DNA from: Oasisia sp. SBJ-2009
Lineage: Eukaryota > Annelida > Polychaeta > Sabellida > Siboglinidae
Reading direction: 5' to 3'
Assembly (NCBI GenBank): GCA_964017155.1
Contig: OZ024867.1
Coordinates: 10,924,116-10,988,115 of the forward strand
Length of the DNA: 64,000 nt
Every line of letters starts with the position of its first letter. The first letter of the stretch is position 1. Positions 51,991-63,625 of the stretch are shown one piece after another. The translations under genes and the position numbers were made by a program. The notes under the pieces were generated by a model that made no database searches, had not been told where the DNA came from, and saw nothing but the letters and a program-made list of their open reading frames with translations.

Positions 51991-52562
51991 ATAGTAAATA
52001 CCAATGTCAGTGGCACTAAAATTGATCCTTGGGGGACGCCTCTGTTTATAGGTAAATTATATCATTGTACCTCTTCTAGTCTTACAGACTGCTTATAGTT
52101 AGTTGAATATTAGTGCTGTGAGCTCCATTCCAATGGCTCCTGGCTATCTCACTGATCGGTTTGCGTTAAAAATAGAATGCATGTTTGTCACACTTGCAAC
52201 TCCATACATACTCCATTTCAGTTGTTAATAAACAGTCAGGTGACACTGTTTCATATTCTATTGGAAACATGAATAACAAATATTACAAATAATAAAAACA
52301 AATCATTAGACTGTTAAATCTTTAATTATGATGACATAAGATTATGTGCACTTCATAGACATCCCAAAAGGCATGACTAAGTGACAGTCCACATTCGACT
52401 GGCAAACTGCTCAAACTCATCCACTTCTACATAACAATAATAGTAATAACAATAATAAAAATCTGATTGTCTGAGATAAAGTCCTTACTATGACTACCAC
52501 TACCACCACCACACAAATATGTATTAATCTAAACAATCTACCAGCCAAATGCAAACAATCCC

Positions 52563-52800
52563 TCAGCCATATCTATCATGAAATGTTTGCAAGTGTGTAC
52601 ATCTATCATGAGAAACTGTTAAAATGTGTGTTTTAAATATCTCTGCACTGCTTGCATTCTGTATACAATCCGGGATAGCGTCACAAAGTTTTCCAAACTT
52701 GTAAGCAAATTTACACTGGCCTAAAGACAAGTTGTACTTCTTGACAGGAATATTTGAGCAGTTGCAAGTGTGACAATCATATACACTACTGTTTAATGTG
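52563..52800 (-). pseudogene. LINE C-terminal fragment in the foldback spacer
   Basis: The minus-strand frame reads SLGQCKFAYKFGKLCDAIPD and SSAEIFKTHI, the shape of a LINE ORF2 end. Its first part overlaps the right arm. Confidence 0.45.
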
Positions 52801-54589
52801 AACGGATCACTGAGGTAGCCAGGAGCCATTGGAATGGAGCTCACAGCAATACATCTAACACAATAATATGCAACTAACTGTAAGCAGTCTGTAAGACAAG
52901 AAGAGGTACAATGACATACTTTACCTACAAAACGAGGCGTACAGATGCGTTAATTGTATTTTATTGTATAATGTCAATCCAACACAGTTGAATTGCCAAT
53001 AAAACTTGTGTTATTATTATAAATTATCATTACAATATTAATAAAACAAAAGTTTTTTCTCAAATGCCTAATAAATAGGTTGATGAAGTAACATTAACAA
53101 TTGACAGTGTAGATATTGAGAGATTTAACCAGTTTAACATTCTGGGCTTTACATTAATCTCGCATTTAAACTGGATTAAACATACTGATAAAATAGCAAA
53201 ATATGTCTCGAACAATCGGACCTATAACTAGGTTAAAGCATATTATTCAAACTAGAATAAAAAATTCACTCTATATTTCTATAATATTGCCTCACACTAA
53301 TTACCATCTACTGATCTAGGGACACAAATGTAATTAAATAAACAAATTGCAAAAAAAACTTGTAAAAATCATATTTTCAAATAAATATAGCTCCACATAG
53401 AATTAATGTTTAAGCAAAAGTTAAATACCGACTTATTGTAGTTATATTGTAATTTTATTATAAATATAAACATAAAATATTACCTGCATACTTTCAAAAT
53501 TGGCAGATAACACAAACCAGAAATATGTATAATCATTTCACACCAGCACACAGCAGAACACATGCATTCAGGACATAATATACATTTGTAAAAAAGAATA
53601 TTACAAATAGTATGCCTCACACAATAAACAATACCTATATTTGTTTAATCAAAACATATACAATCACAATTTTAAAAAGACTGATACATTATGTAAAGCA
53701 GCATTTTACACACAGATGCAAACATACTTTTACTGTTGTAAATTACTACATATGCAAAATAATAATGAATTAACACTAACTCACACATTAAGCCATTAAC
53801 GTATTATATTTTTACCACATATCCTCTACTTACAATATGCGTAAAGTAGCAAATGTTAATAAACAATACTCAGGAATATACATGCTCCTAAATACAATTG
53901 GGCTATCCGTAATGGTCCGTCAATGGAATTCAATAATTACATAACAAATTGCTAATTTAAAAACCCAAAGTGGCCCCTAAAGTAGCGACTGTTTATTAGT
54001 CATAATAGGGGCCTCCTAAGTCAAATATTTTACAAACTAAATTTAAAATAACTATTGCATCACATAGTTGCAGTTACAAAATAAATACATCTACTCTCGA
54101 TTTATCCATATTTCGATCTATCATATATAAGGTTGAGTAAAGTTTATTAAATTGTCGAAACATAAAAAACAGCGCCGAAACGACCAATATTCACGTGTAG
54201 GTACTTAGACATACCACTTCGCCGATGCAATTTCTGCGAGTTTATTTTCAAAACGCTGCCAGTGCGACCGAAGTATCCCGCCGAAACTACCAATTTTTAC
54301 CGACCACCCAAAGTGGCAGTGCGACCGAAGCATCCTAAATGCAAAAACAAAAAACGAAAAACGAATTCGTTTTTCGTTTTTCTTACTTCACTTTTGAAAA
54401 CGAAAAACGAAAAACGAATTAGTTTTTCGTTTTTCTTACTTCACTTTTGAAAACGAAAAACGAAAAAGGAATTCGTTTTTCGTTTTTCTCTCGCAAATTT
54501 GAAAACGAAAAACGAAAAACTAATTCGTTATCCGTTTTTCGTTCGCAAATTTGAAAACGAAAAAGGAAAAAACGGTATATACACGGACC
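52755..54589 (-). repeat. Right arm of the foldback element
   Basis: Reverse complement of the left arm with scattered mismatches and small indels. Long matched stretches include TGTGATGCAATAG and GACATTATACAATAAAATAC or their complements. Confidence 0.82.
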
Positions 54590-54595
54590 TAGGAC

Positions 54596-55175
54596 ACGGG
54601 TCGGTTCGTAACGAATTAGTAGGTCGCTTAGGTAAGATGCGGCTAGTCAGTGAAGGCTTCGAAACGTCAACAGTAACAGTTCATACTCGATCCGCTGTTT
54701 GATCGGAAGCCAGTGAAGATTGCTTAAAACAGCAGTGATGTGGTCGTGTTTCGTCGTTTTGGTTATGAGCCAGGCAGCAGCGTTTTGTTCTCTTTGGAGT
54801 TTGGTAAGAAGGTGTTCGGAAATGCCGTACAGCAGGCAATTTCCGTTGTCAAGGCGAGACGTAGCGTAAGAATGAACCATAATTTATGTTGTGATTGAAA
54901 AGGTTTCGGATATTTCCAATACAATGGATGTGGAAATACGCTACATGGCAAATGTGCTGCACTTGGTTGTTCATGCTTAGAGTATCATCGAAGAAAACGC
55001 CAATGTTCTTGGCTACAGTGGACACTGGCACAACGGTATCACCAAGTTCTATGCGCGGCATAAACAGTTTATTTCCTTCAGGAGTTCGATGTGCACATCT
55101 TCTATCCCCAGTTATTGAAAAAAGGTCAATATTGTGTGAGTTTGCATTGAGTCGAACGGTTTCTCTTTAGTCGTC
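54596..55175 (-). mobile_element. L2-like LINE 3, upstream part
   Basis: Minus-strand frames read ELGDTVVPVSTVAKNIGVFF, then YGISEHLLTKLQREQNAAAW and HDHITAVLSNLHWLPIKQRI, the region just after the RT core in L2/CR1 elements. The frame runs to the foldback border as YEPTR and continues at 49585 in the C-terminal half. Confidence 0.8.
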
Positions 55176-55199
55176 TAATGTGATGCCGAGTGGGATATT

Positions 55200-55960
55200 C
55201 TATTATCTGCGCTTCTCCTTCAGTTGGTTTACAACGTGGATGTCGCCTGTCTTTGAATATCTACTTCTGAATAAGGCTTGCTCCTGTGTCTGATTTTTGT
55301 CGAGGGCTTTTTCTTTAGTATTTTCTTGAGTACTTTTAGATGTTTGATAGTAGACGTGTCTGCCTATAATTCTTGAGGTCTTTCTTAGTTCCCTTCTCGA
55401 AGATTATCACCCTCTTAACGTTCTTCCACCCTGATAGGTATTTAATGTACTCTAAGCAAGTGTCTTCGAAATAATAATTTACCCTGCTTTCAAAGTCTAT
55501 GTTTATATGGATGTTCGTCGTCTGTTGTTCCCCTTTTTTTTCATGTCTCGTAATGCTGCTCCCATCTCCTATAATGTTATCACTTTGGTTGACATGGTAC
55601 CTCTTTGGTCCAAAGTGTTTATGGTGCTATGTTCATTCACTGTCGTATATATCGGTGTAGACTGCTTGTCGAGGTGTGTGATCAGTCTGTATTGGCCTAG
55701 CTTCTGCGTTCTTGGGACTTGCCTCAGGCTCTTTGATGCCAAGATCGTTTGTCATATGATCTCTTGGTTGTATTTCCTGACGTCCTTACGTGTTTTCGTT
55801 TCGATTGTCTGGCGTATTTCTGCGTATTCTATTCAGTGTTTATCGCCGCTATGTCACTTACCCAACATGATAGTTAGAAGGTGCACACGTATTGTATTGA
55901 CTGAAGATTGTGTTGAATACTTTCGACCTGCGGGTGATTAAGACACGAAGCCTGGTAGTA
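55200..55960 (-). pseudogene. RTE-like LINE ORF2 fragment
   Basis: The minus strand reads TRKDVRKYNQEII, MGAALRDMKKKG, VIIFEKGTKKDLKNYR and a region resembling QALFRSRYSKTGDIHVVNQL, matching the linker and first RT blocks of RTE-type elements. Frameshifts and stops are frequent. Confidence 0.65.
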
Positions 55961-56149
55961 CAAATATCCATTCGTGTACTGGTAAGCCAGAAGCACATTA
56001 GTAGTTGCGGGTGTAGCGTGATGTCGTCTCCATCGTACCACCACCGCCACACGGCGCCAACTACTCCAGGAGACGCGGGAAAGTTCAAGAAAAAAAAATG
56101 GACGTTCTGATTCTTACGTATGTGTGCTGCCTCACATTTAACACGAAAT

Positions 56150-56225
56150 ATAATAATAATAATACAGTTTTTATATAGCGCTAATTCCCGCATGGCGGAT
56201 CGATGCGCTGCACAAGAAAAATAAT
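56150..56225 (-). repeat. LINE/SINE 3' end, copy 1
   Basis: On the minus strand GCGCATCGATCCGCCATGCG is followed by GCGCTATATAAAAACTG and an ATT tail. The same end is at 60740-60805. It is an L2-type 3' terminus without the rest of an element. Confidence 0.7.
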
Positions 56226-56431
56226 ATTTTACTTGATACAAATATTTATCACTGCAATATCACTCACTTTTTCCGAACACGATTTTAAATATCAATATAA
56301 TATATACAAGCTAAGGTAATAAGAAAGTTAGTGAAACGGTCGCTGTAATCGAATTAAATTTGAAGGAGAGTTATGCAGTACTTAGATCACACGTGTTTAT
56401 TCCACAACTGATATAGTGAAGGCAAACATAC

Positions 56432-56581
56432 CGTCTTTAGGAATGCAATTATGCATATGATCCGTGTCTACGGTGAATGAAACATGATTTGTGTTGGAAG
56501 GACATTTGCATTTTTCGTCTACGCATGACATCTTATACGGGCAGTTGTAGTCGTATGTGCAATAATCTCGTAGTTGTTCGC
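56432..56581 (-). CDS. Cys-rich exon C''
   Basis: 150 bp on the minus strand, acceptor ATCTTTCTAG, donor GTATGT, phase 1 at both ends. Cysteines are spaced C-x5-C-x5-C-x4-C-x-C-x18-C. It is homologous to exons C and C', with a different His/Thr-rich loop before the last cysteine. Confidence 0.78.
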
Positions 56582-56632
56582 CTAGAAAGATATAATTATG
56601 TGTTTTGTATAAACACACACACACATATAGAC

Positions 56633-56635
<3 letters not shown>

Positions 56636-56724
<89 letters not shown>

Positions 56725-56806
56725 TGTATATATGTATATATATATATGCACAAAAACACACATATATATATATATATATATACGTATATATACATATTTA
56801 TATATC

Positions 56807-56840
<34 letters not shown>

Positions 56841-56852
56841 ATTATGTATATT

Positions 56853-56894
<42 letters not shown>

Positions 56895-56900
56895 AATATG

Positions 56901-56935
<35 letters not shown>

Positions 56936-56945
56936 GTTTATAAAT

Positions 56946-57020
<75 letters not shown>
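56636..57020. repeat. (AT)n array 5' of exon C''
   Basis: Nearly 400 bases of AT with TACATA, TTTATA and CACAAAAACACACA interruptions, at the position occupied by AT arrays in the other two copies. The long poly-Ile-Tyr frames are artefacts. Confidence 0.95.
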
Positions 57021-57023
<3 letters not shown>

Positions 57024-59550
57024 GCGTATGTATTGTCAGCTAAATAAAGGTGCGAATATGTTAAACAATGCCATATATGAATAGTACATCATAATAAAGA
57101 CACACCACGTGTCATAATCTGTCAGACTGATTGCTATTTGTCAAATAAATTATATATTGTCACATATGTCAAGTGATTTATAGTTGTCAGACAAGGACAC
57201 ATAACATAACATTAAAATAACAGTTTTGATTTGTGTAACCAGGCTGGCGGATTGCGAAATTATTGTGATTTTTTCAACTTCTTTAAAGGTGAAATGAACA
57301 TAAAAATTATAATTAAACCAAGTAAATAACATACTAATATGATGCTATTTACACAGGTTTAACCCCTGACAACTTTTGTAGTTTATATATACACGCAGTT
57401 TACCGTCTAAAAATCAGCCCATCTGATCGATTTCCGAGTGAAATACCGAAGTGAATAGTGTCAGTGGCTGCCGCTTGGAAAGTACTGATGACGTAATATG
57501 TACCATAGAAAATGTCGCCACATGAAGTTAGAATATGGCGAGTCAGATTTGGACAGTTATCCGGCTACTGTAAGAATTTGTTGGTCGGTGAAAGCATACA
57601 GTGGTGAACCACTGGCTTCAGTAGTCACACAAAACAAGCAGGAAAGCGACATTGATCACAAGAGAAACGGAGAGGGTGAGTTATCAGGGGCCGCTGCCGT
57701 CGGTGGACTACTGTACGAAGACCCAAACATTCCTACGGTGGAACAAAACATCGAAGTGGATAGTGTCGATGAAACACCAGGATGGTTGGTGGTATATTGT
57801 ATGCGCATTTATGTATTACTGTATTAGTTGGTGTGATAGGAATATTAAATTTTCAAAGACAGAAAAGTAATAGTAGTTTTATTAATACCAATGGTATCGT
57901 ATTGCCACGGAATTTCGCTATTGTAATGCATAAACTTCAGACTTTATTTCTTCCATTCAGTAATAATAATCCTGTGGTTGATTATTCTATTACTGTTGAG
58001 TCTCACGTCTAGCCAGGCAAAAGTAACGACGCAGAAAACACTTTTAGGCTTGGAGTTAAGATGAAATGTGTCGATCACTAAAATTGCCAATGCAATTTGG
58101 ACGATGTCTGTAAGCAAATGTGTTTGGACTGATTATGCCTGGATGTCGTGGAATACCAGTATACAAGTGAACTTAATAATAAATAGAAATATTCAATTTG
58201 ATTATCAAGCCCTAATATATATAATGCGTTTATAGATATCAAATATTAATGTTACAATAAACTCTTCAATGATGGTTGAATCGAACGACGACATGAACAT
58301 GAAATGGTCCTTGACCTGAGCCGGCTGAGGCGAATCATTGTTGACATTGACAAACATGCGCTCCCTAAAAAATTAATAATTAAATGATTTTTCAGTTGGA
58401 CATTATAGCAACCATTCGTAAATAGGGCATTTACGCAGAATTTGGACCAACCTCAATTGTACAATTATAACCTTATATTTGCCAACATTTGACACATATT
58501 CTTGCCACCATTTGTGTTAGAATCGGAACGACTTATCTCCAAGTTCCGCCGTTTCTGGAAAGGCAAGCTCCGCCTTTCCTTCGTTTCTATCTCCCGGATT
58601 CGCTTAAAAATTGTTGGGATTATTGGGCATGTTAGTGTTGATTTCTTCAAATGTTGTCGACCTGGCTTAAAACACACAGACCGGTAAACAGCTGGATCTG
58701 TGACGAAACACGAACTGTCAAAATAATCTTGGCATACATAAGCGAGAACACACAGACACCAAGTCGGTGTCCAGTTGACTCGACCGACTTGTTTGATCCA
58801 CTGCCTTCGTCGCCTTGGCTCTTTCTCTATCGAAAACTAAAGAAGCTCTTTCCGGAATTATTCCCGTTGCTGCATCCAAAAGCCACGCAGAATACAATGT
58901 TTTATTCGATGAAGAAGAACACCGCAAGACACCATACACCAAGAATGCCATTGAAATCCTTAACCTGCTGCTAGCGTCTATGGTACATATGACGTCACAC
59001 TCACGGAAACACCCGAAGGCAAAATGTCATAGGCGGTGTCTGAGGAAGTATTCTTATTTGCATGATTTTATAAAATATACTTGTTTTCAAGTATTCATAC
59101 TACACGGTTATATTATGTTATATATATTCTATTAACCACAGCCTTTAATCTAGCATGTTCATTTCACCTTTAAGCGTTAACTTTAAGAAGTAACATGTTT
59201 TAATACTGACATACCTGTCTTCAGAAGGAATGCGTTGATAGGTAGGTCAGGATCGTAACACGCAATACTAATTTAAGATACACACGTAACTGTTGCATAC
59301 ATACCATGCTGGTAACATTTTCGAATATACGTAGTGTTTATTTAAAATGACCAAGATCGGAGAAAATTTGAATTTCACATCAACCGATAGGCCCTAGTTT
59401 TGATTGGGTATAATACAAAAGTGGCATTGGATGGTCACGCGGCGTAACATTCGTGCGTTGACACACAACAAAGACACACCAGAAGCGTGACAATCCTAAC
59501 GTAGTGCCCAAGGACCTGGCAGCGAATTTAGTCGGGCGCAGGGGGGTCGA
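57021..59550. other. Intron A''-C''; unassigned open frames
   Basis: Exon B'' was looked for and not found. A + strand frame at 57498-57827 (109 codons, acidic, non-repetitive) and frames at 58502-59135 have no recognised domain. They may belong to a decayed transposable element. I do not assign a function. Confidence 0.3.
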
Positions 59551-60045
59551 AGTGGACGCCTCGTGCTATTTTTGGTTGCCCTTTTGTTTTGTAAACTTCA
59601 AAACTTCCTTAATAATATTCCGGAGGGCAACCCTCTCAAATCAGTGTACCTCACTCCGAAAATTACACTTACATTCAGGCTTATGGAGTGTCTTAATGGC
59701 CGCGCTGCATATATTTCTCTTTCCACATTTTCACAGTAAATGTATGAAAACAAACATAAGTGTAGTATCAACTAATCAGGAATGACGAGAACTAATATTT
59801 ATGGCAATATCGTATTGATACTACAGCTGATTATTAGATACTACTGCTAAGTTTGTTGTTATACAGTTACTGTAAAAATGTGGAAAGAGAAATATATGCA
59901 ACTGGGCCATTAAGGGCATGGATATAAGTGCAATTTTCGGAGTGAGGTACACTCATTTGAGAAGGTTGCCCTCTGGAATATTGTTCGGGAGAGTTTGAAG
60001 TTTAATAAAATACACGACAACGAAAAATAGCACGAGGTGTCCACT
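59551..60045. mobile_element. Small foldback element, about 495 bp
   Basis: The arms 59551-59742 and 59864-60045 are reverse complements with mismatches, for example AGTGGACGCCTCGTGCTATT against AGTGGACACCTCGTGCTATT, and CCTCACTCCGAAAATT in both. The spacer is about 120 bases. No coding capacity and no clear target duplication. Confidence 0.75.
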
Positions 60046-60739
60046 ACCTCCTAATGTTGGACCCGTGAGCCCCGAGTAATTGTGAAAATAGTCATAACGC
60101 GATCCGCGGCATGATCACAAATGAAATATATGTTGTACACGTGACCAAGACTCTTCATGTGTCTGTCCATATTTAATGTTATGATGTAATAACAAAAACA
60201 ATGATTTATATTTTATAGCGCATGCATACATATCGTTCGCAAAGCTTTGCATAATAGTATACTAACTTAAATAACAATAATAATAAATACATCATTAGAT
60301 AACATGACTTATCAACACCAGTGGGTTACTAATGAAAATATTATCACGGCAAATGAAGTACATAACATGTTCTTTCTGACTAGATACAAATATGCATATA
60401 GTTTAATACAAATGTCACAGCGGCTATGTAGTCAGTGTAGCTCGTAATAATTAAATAAGTGAGATTTATAATGCGACATTGGACTATTTCTAGGTTGTTT
60501 TTGGCGTCACAGTAGTTGGCAAATCACACCATACTGTTGCAGCTGCGTAGACAAATGCACATTACCAGTTATATTTGGAAACTGTTGCCATTAGAAGAAC
60601 GTAGTGTCTGGTTCATTTCTATACTATCACAAATATCTGCATATATGGTGGCGAGAGTTCATTCTTTCCAGAGTCGATGCCATAAAGTCACCCATATGTC
60701 TGCCAAATTGCTGCTTTGTATAACATATTTTATAATATT

Positions 60740-60805
60740 GATATTAATAATACACTTTTTTATATAGCGCTAATTTCCGCATGGCGGATCGATGCGGTGC
60801 ACAAT
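60740..60805 (-). repeat. LINE/SINE 3' end, copy 2
   Basis: Same terminus as 56150-56225: GCACCGCATCGATCCGCCAT on the minus strand, then GCGCTATATAAAAAAGTG. Confidence 0.7.
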
Positions 60806-60964
60806 AAATATACTAAATGTATATTAATATATATCAATTACACCATTTTATTATAAATCATATTAATTTGTGGTTTTAAGATACATAGATTGTATACTTG
60901 TAAACCTGTGTATGTAAATTATATAAATTAATATAACATTAAACAAATTACTAAAATTACGCAC

Positions 60965-60966
<2 letters not shown>

Positions 60967-61055
<89 letters not shown>

Positions 61056-61229
61056 TACGTACATAATTTTAGAAATGTGTTTAATTTTATATATTTTTTA
61101 TTTTTATTTTACTGCTAGGTGACTTCATTCACTGTGTAACCGTAACTCATGACCGGCTCTAAGCGACGTAATATGATTATTATATAAGACACGTTTTAAT
61201 CAGTGTTTCTGTTTTATATTAATTTTTAG

Positions 61230-61286
<57 letters not shown>
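60967..61286. repeat. (AT)n arrays
   Basis: AT arrays at 60967-61050 and 61228-61275, the latter followed by a short AC run. Confidence 0.9.
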
Positions 61287-61288
<2 letters not shown>

Positions 61289-61634
61289 GTTCTAACCGAA
61301 TTAAAATTTGTGAAACTGGCAGTCTTGAAAATGAATAGGAATTTATACCAATATGTATTCGTCCAATTAACTTATGTTTGTTTTGATGAACGAGATCAGC
61401 AACGATGTCACGATAATGAATAACTTGCCCACCTTAGCATCATCCACAGTCAACCGAGTGTCGAACTGTAAGGGAACTCATGTTCGAACCCTATGCCGCC
61501 GTCAAAATGGTGAAACTGGCGACTATGAATATGTGTTTGTTGTAATCTGGTTATTTCGTTATCGGTTTTGTCACAACAAAGAACACCACTACAGTTGCTA
61601 TAGCTACGTTAATAACTTCGAGGTGTTGACGTAC

Positions 61635-61775
61635 TTGGTAAGCATTTTTCGAGAGTAACAGCATAGTAATTTTTCTTGCAAAGACATCTGGAATATCCGC
61701 ACTCTTTATAATTCCAGCACCGGCCGTTTTCAAATAGGCAGTCAGAGTCCTTTGTACAATAATCACGCCATAGCG
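61635..61775 (-). CDS. Cys-rich exon A''
   Basis: 141 bp on the minus strand, acceptor TTATGTTACAG, donor GTACGTCAACACC, phase 1 at both ends. Cysteine spacing is C-x5-C-x6-C-x5-C-x4-C-x-C-x11-C. The donor GTACGT is weaker than the GTAAGT of A and A'. Confidence 0.78.
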
Positions 61776-61880
61776 CTGTAACATAATTCCTGGGTTACTT
61801 CCACGTCGATGCAATCACAACCTGTAGTACTAGTGACATTGTACTGTCTAAACCTTGTTAAATATTGGTGTTACCATCGC

Positions 61881-62440
61881 ACTTACGCACTCCCGCCAAG
61901 TCACATGTCTTCCGGCCCAATTGATAACACTTACGCACTCCCGCCAAGTCACATGTCTTTCCGCCCAATTCATAAAACTTACGCACTCCCGCCAAGTCAC
62001 ATGTCTTCCCGCCCAATTTATAAAACTTACGCACTCCCGCCAAGTCACATGTCTTTCCGCCCAATTCCTAAAACTTACGCACTCCCGCCAAGTCACATGT
62101 CTTTCCGCCCAATTTATAAAACTTACGCACTCCCGCCAAATCACATGTCTTCCCGCCCAATTTAAAAACTTACGCACTCCCGCCAAGTCACATGTCTCCC
62201 GCCCAATTCATAACACTGACGCACTCCCGCCAAGTCACATGTCTCCCGCCCAATTTATAAAACTGACGCACTCCCGCCAAGTCACATGTCTCCCGCCCAA
62301 TTTATAAAACTGACGCACTCCCGCCAAGTCACATGTCTCCCGCCCAATTCATAAAACTGACGCACTCCCGCCAAGTCACATGTCTCCCGCCCAATTTATA
62401 AAATTTACGCACTCCCCTCAAGTCACATTATCCCATCATT
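61881..62440 (+). repeat. 48-bp tandem array, about 11-12 copies
   Basis: Units start ACTTACGCACTCCCGCCAAG and contain TCACATGTCTTCCCGCCCAA; the period is 48 at first and shortens to 46-47 by loss of bases later. Because 48 is a multiple of three, long frames are open on both strands, but these are repeat artefacts. The array lies in the region upstream of exon A''. Confidence 0.93.
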
Positions 62441-62844
62441 TATTATCTGAAGGAAACACATTTGCATCACACGGTGGCATATAGACATATCTAAATACAA
62501 AATACGACAAATGGTAATTAGATATTAACAATGTGTCAAATAAATGACAGTTAATATACATAACTGGACATACTGTCAATACGAAGTTATACTATAACAC
62601 ATATATAGATCACTGCGATATATTATTCAGAATTACAAGACTTTGACGAATTGGCCGTGACACTGGCTCACTTTCAGAAAACAAAGAGTGAATATATCAT
62701 AGCATGTGACTTTAATATAGATTTACTGAACAACAAAGAAAAAACGGTTTTTAATTAATGTTTTGAACTTATCAGTGCGCAAGGTGTTTTCATAGCGTCA
62801 CTTTGCCAACCAGACTGTCATCTTAGTCATCAACTTAAAATAAG

Positions 62845-62847
<3 letters not shown>
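62441..62847. other. No gene seen
   Basis: AT-rich sequence without recognised features. Confidence 0.4.
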
Positions 62848-62928
<81 letters not shown>

Positions 62929-62998
62929 ATATATATATATAATAGTGTATGACATTCCCATTTATTAACACATTTGATATATATATATACATATATAA

Positions 62999-63046
<48 letters not shown>
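62848..63046. repeat. (AT)n arrays
   Basis: Two AT arrays (62848-62941 and about 62978-63046) with TATG and TATATAC interruptions. Confidence 0.95.
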
Positions 63047-63047
<1 letters not shown>

Positions 63048-63442
63048 CACGTTACAACTTCAGTGTAATATCCTGTAACCAGTAAGGCAGGATGTTTACA
63101 ACAGGTACATGTTCGTTTATGTGTGCTTATATACGCATTTATATTGTCTCCAAGTATACATCAGCAGTTTTTTTTCTAGTAAATTGAACATATAACATAT
63201 TACACAAATTGAACGGGAACCAGACTAGTGTAATGGAAGACAGAGAAGTTTACAATGGTCGACAGTAGTACAGTGAGTGACTGGGTATGTTATTATCAAT
63301 AGTAGAATAATAGTCTTCAGCATACGTTGTTTTGAACACCGACCGATGTCACGAACTCCGCCATTAACCAAAAATATGATGTTGGCTCATTACCAGCTAT
63401 TGTGTCTCGTTCACATGATGTGTAGGGAATGATCGAACTTAC

Positions 63443-63475
63443 CCCTGTATGTTGCGCGGTAGCCTTGGGTAGGCT
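63443..63475 (-). CDS. Tiny exon, lone copy (33 bp)
   Basis: Minus-strand acceptor CTTTTTTTTTTCAG, donor GTAAGTTCGATC, phase 1 at both ends, 11 residues. It is related to 47547-47576 by its upstream intron and to 41336-41359 by the donor context. It suggests another Cys-rich series to the right of the window. Confidence 0.55.
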
Positions 63476-63625
63476 CTGAAAAAAAAAAGGTTTGACTGTT
63501 ACATAACTGAACAAAGAACTAGGTGCGACCACGGCAGTGGTAGACGGTGGGGACGGACGCTAACACTTTGTAGTGTACAAATGTACATACTACAAATGTA
63601 CATTGTCAAGTGTAACATACTATTT

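Larger units (their letters stand above)
49592..52201 (+). repeat. Left arm of the foldback element
   Basis: Pairs with 52755-54589. It contains about 795 bases (51241-52035) missing from the right arm; these include an RT GVPQGSI motif, an RT DDTS motif and a CR1-type fragment. Confidence 0.82.
49592..54589. mobile_element. Foldback DNA transposon, about 5.0 kb
   Basis: The termini GGTCCGTGTATATACC and its exact reverse complement are flanked by TAGGAC at 49586-49591 and 54590-54595, a perfect 6-bp target duplication. Long arms, about 1.8 kb in the right half, are inverted repeats with high identity near the ends. The subterminal 250 bases of each arm contain repeated EcoRI-centred palindromes. 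No transposase was recognised; the inside holds LINE remnants, so mobility must have come from elsewhere. It sits inside L2-like LINE 3, whose reading frame closes when the element and one target copy are removed in silico. Confidence 0.9.

Noticed and set aside
57498..57827. A 109-codon + strand frame as a host gene
   Set aside because: Not repetitive, but no domain, splice context or second copy supports it; left as an unassigned frame.
58651..59135. Overlapping + frames with low-complexity Lys/Ser content as a gene
   Set aside because: Two frames compete over the same bases and neither has a recognisable domain.
61848..62307. Open frames on both strands over the 48-bp array as a repetitive protein
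   Set aside because: Unit length is a multiple of three, which keeps all such frames open; the distal units shift frame and no start context or splice sites support coding.
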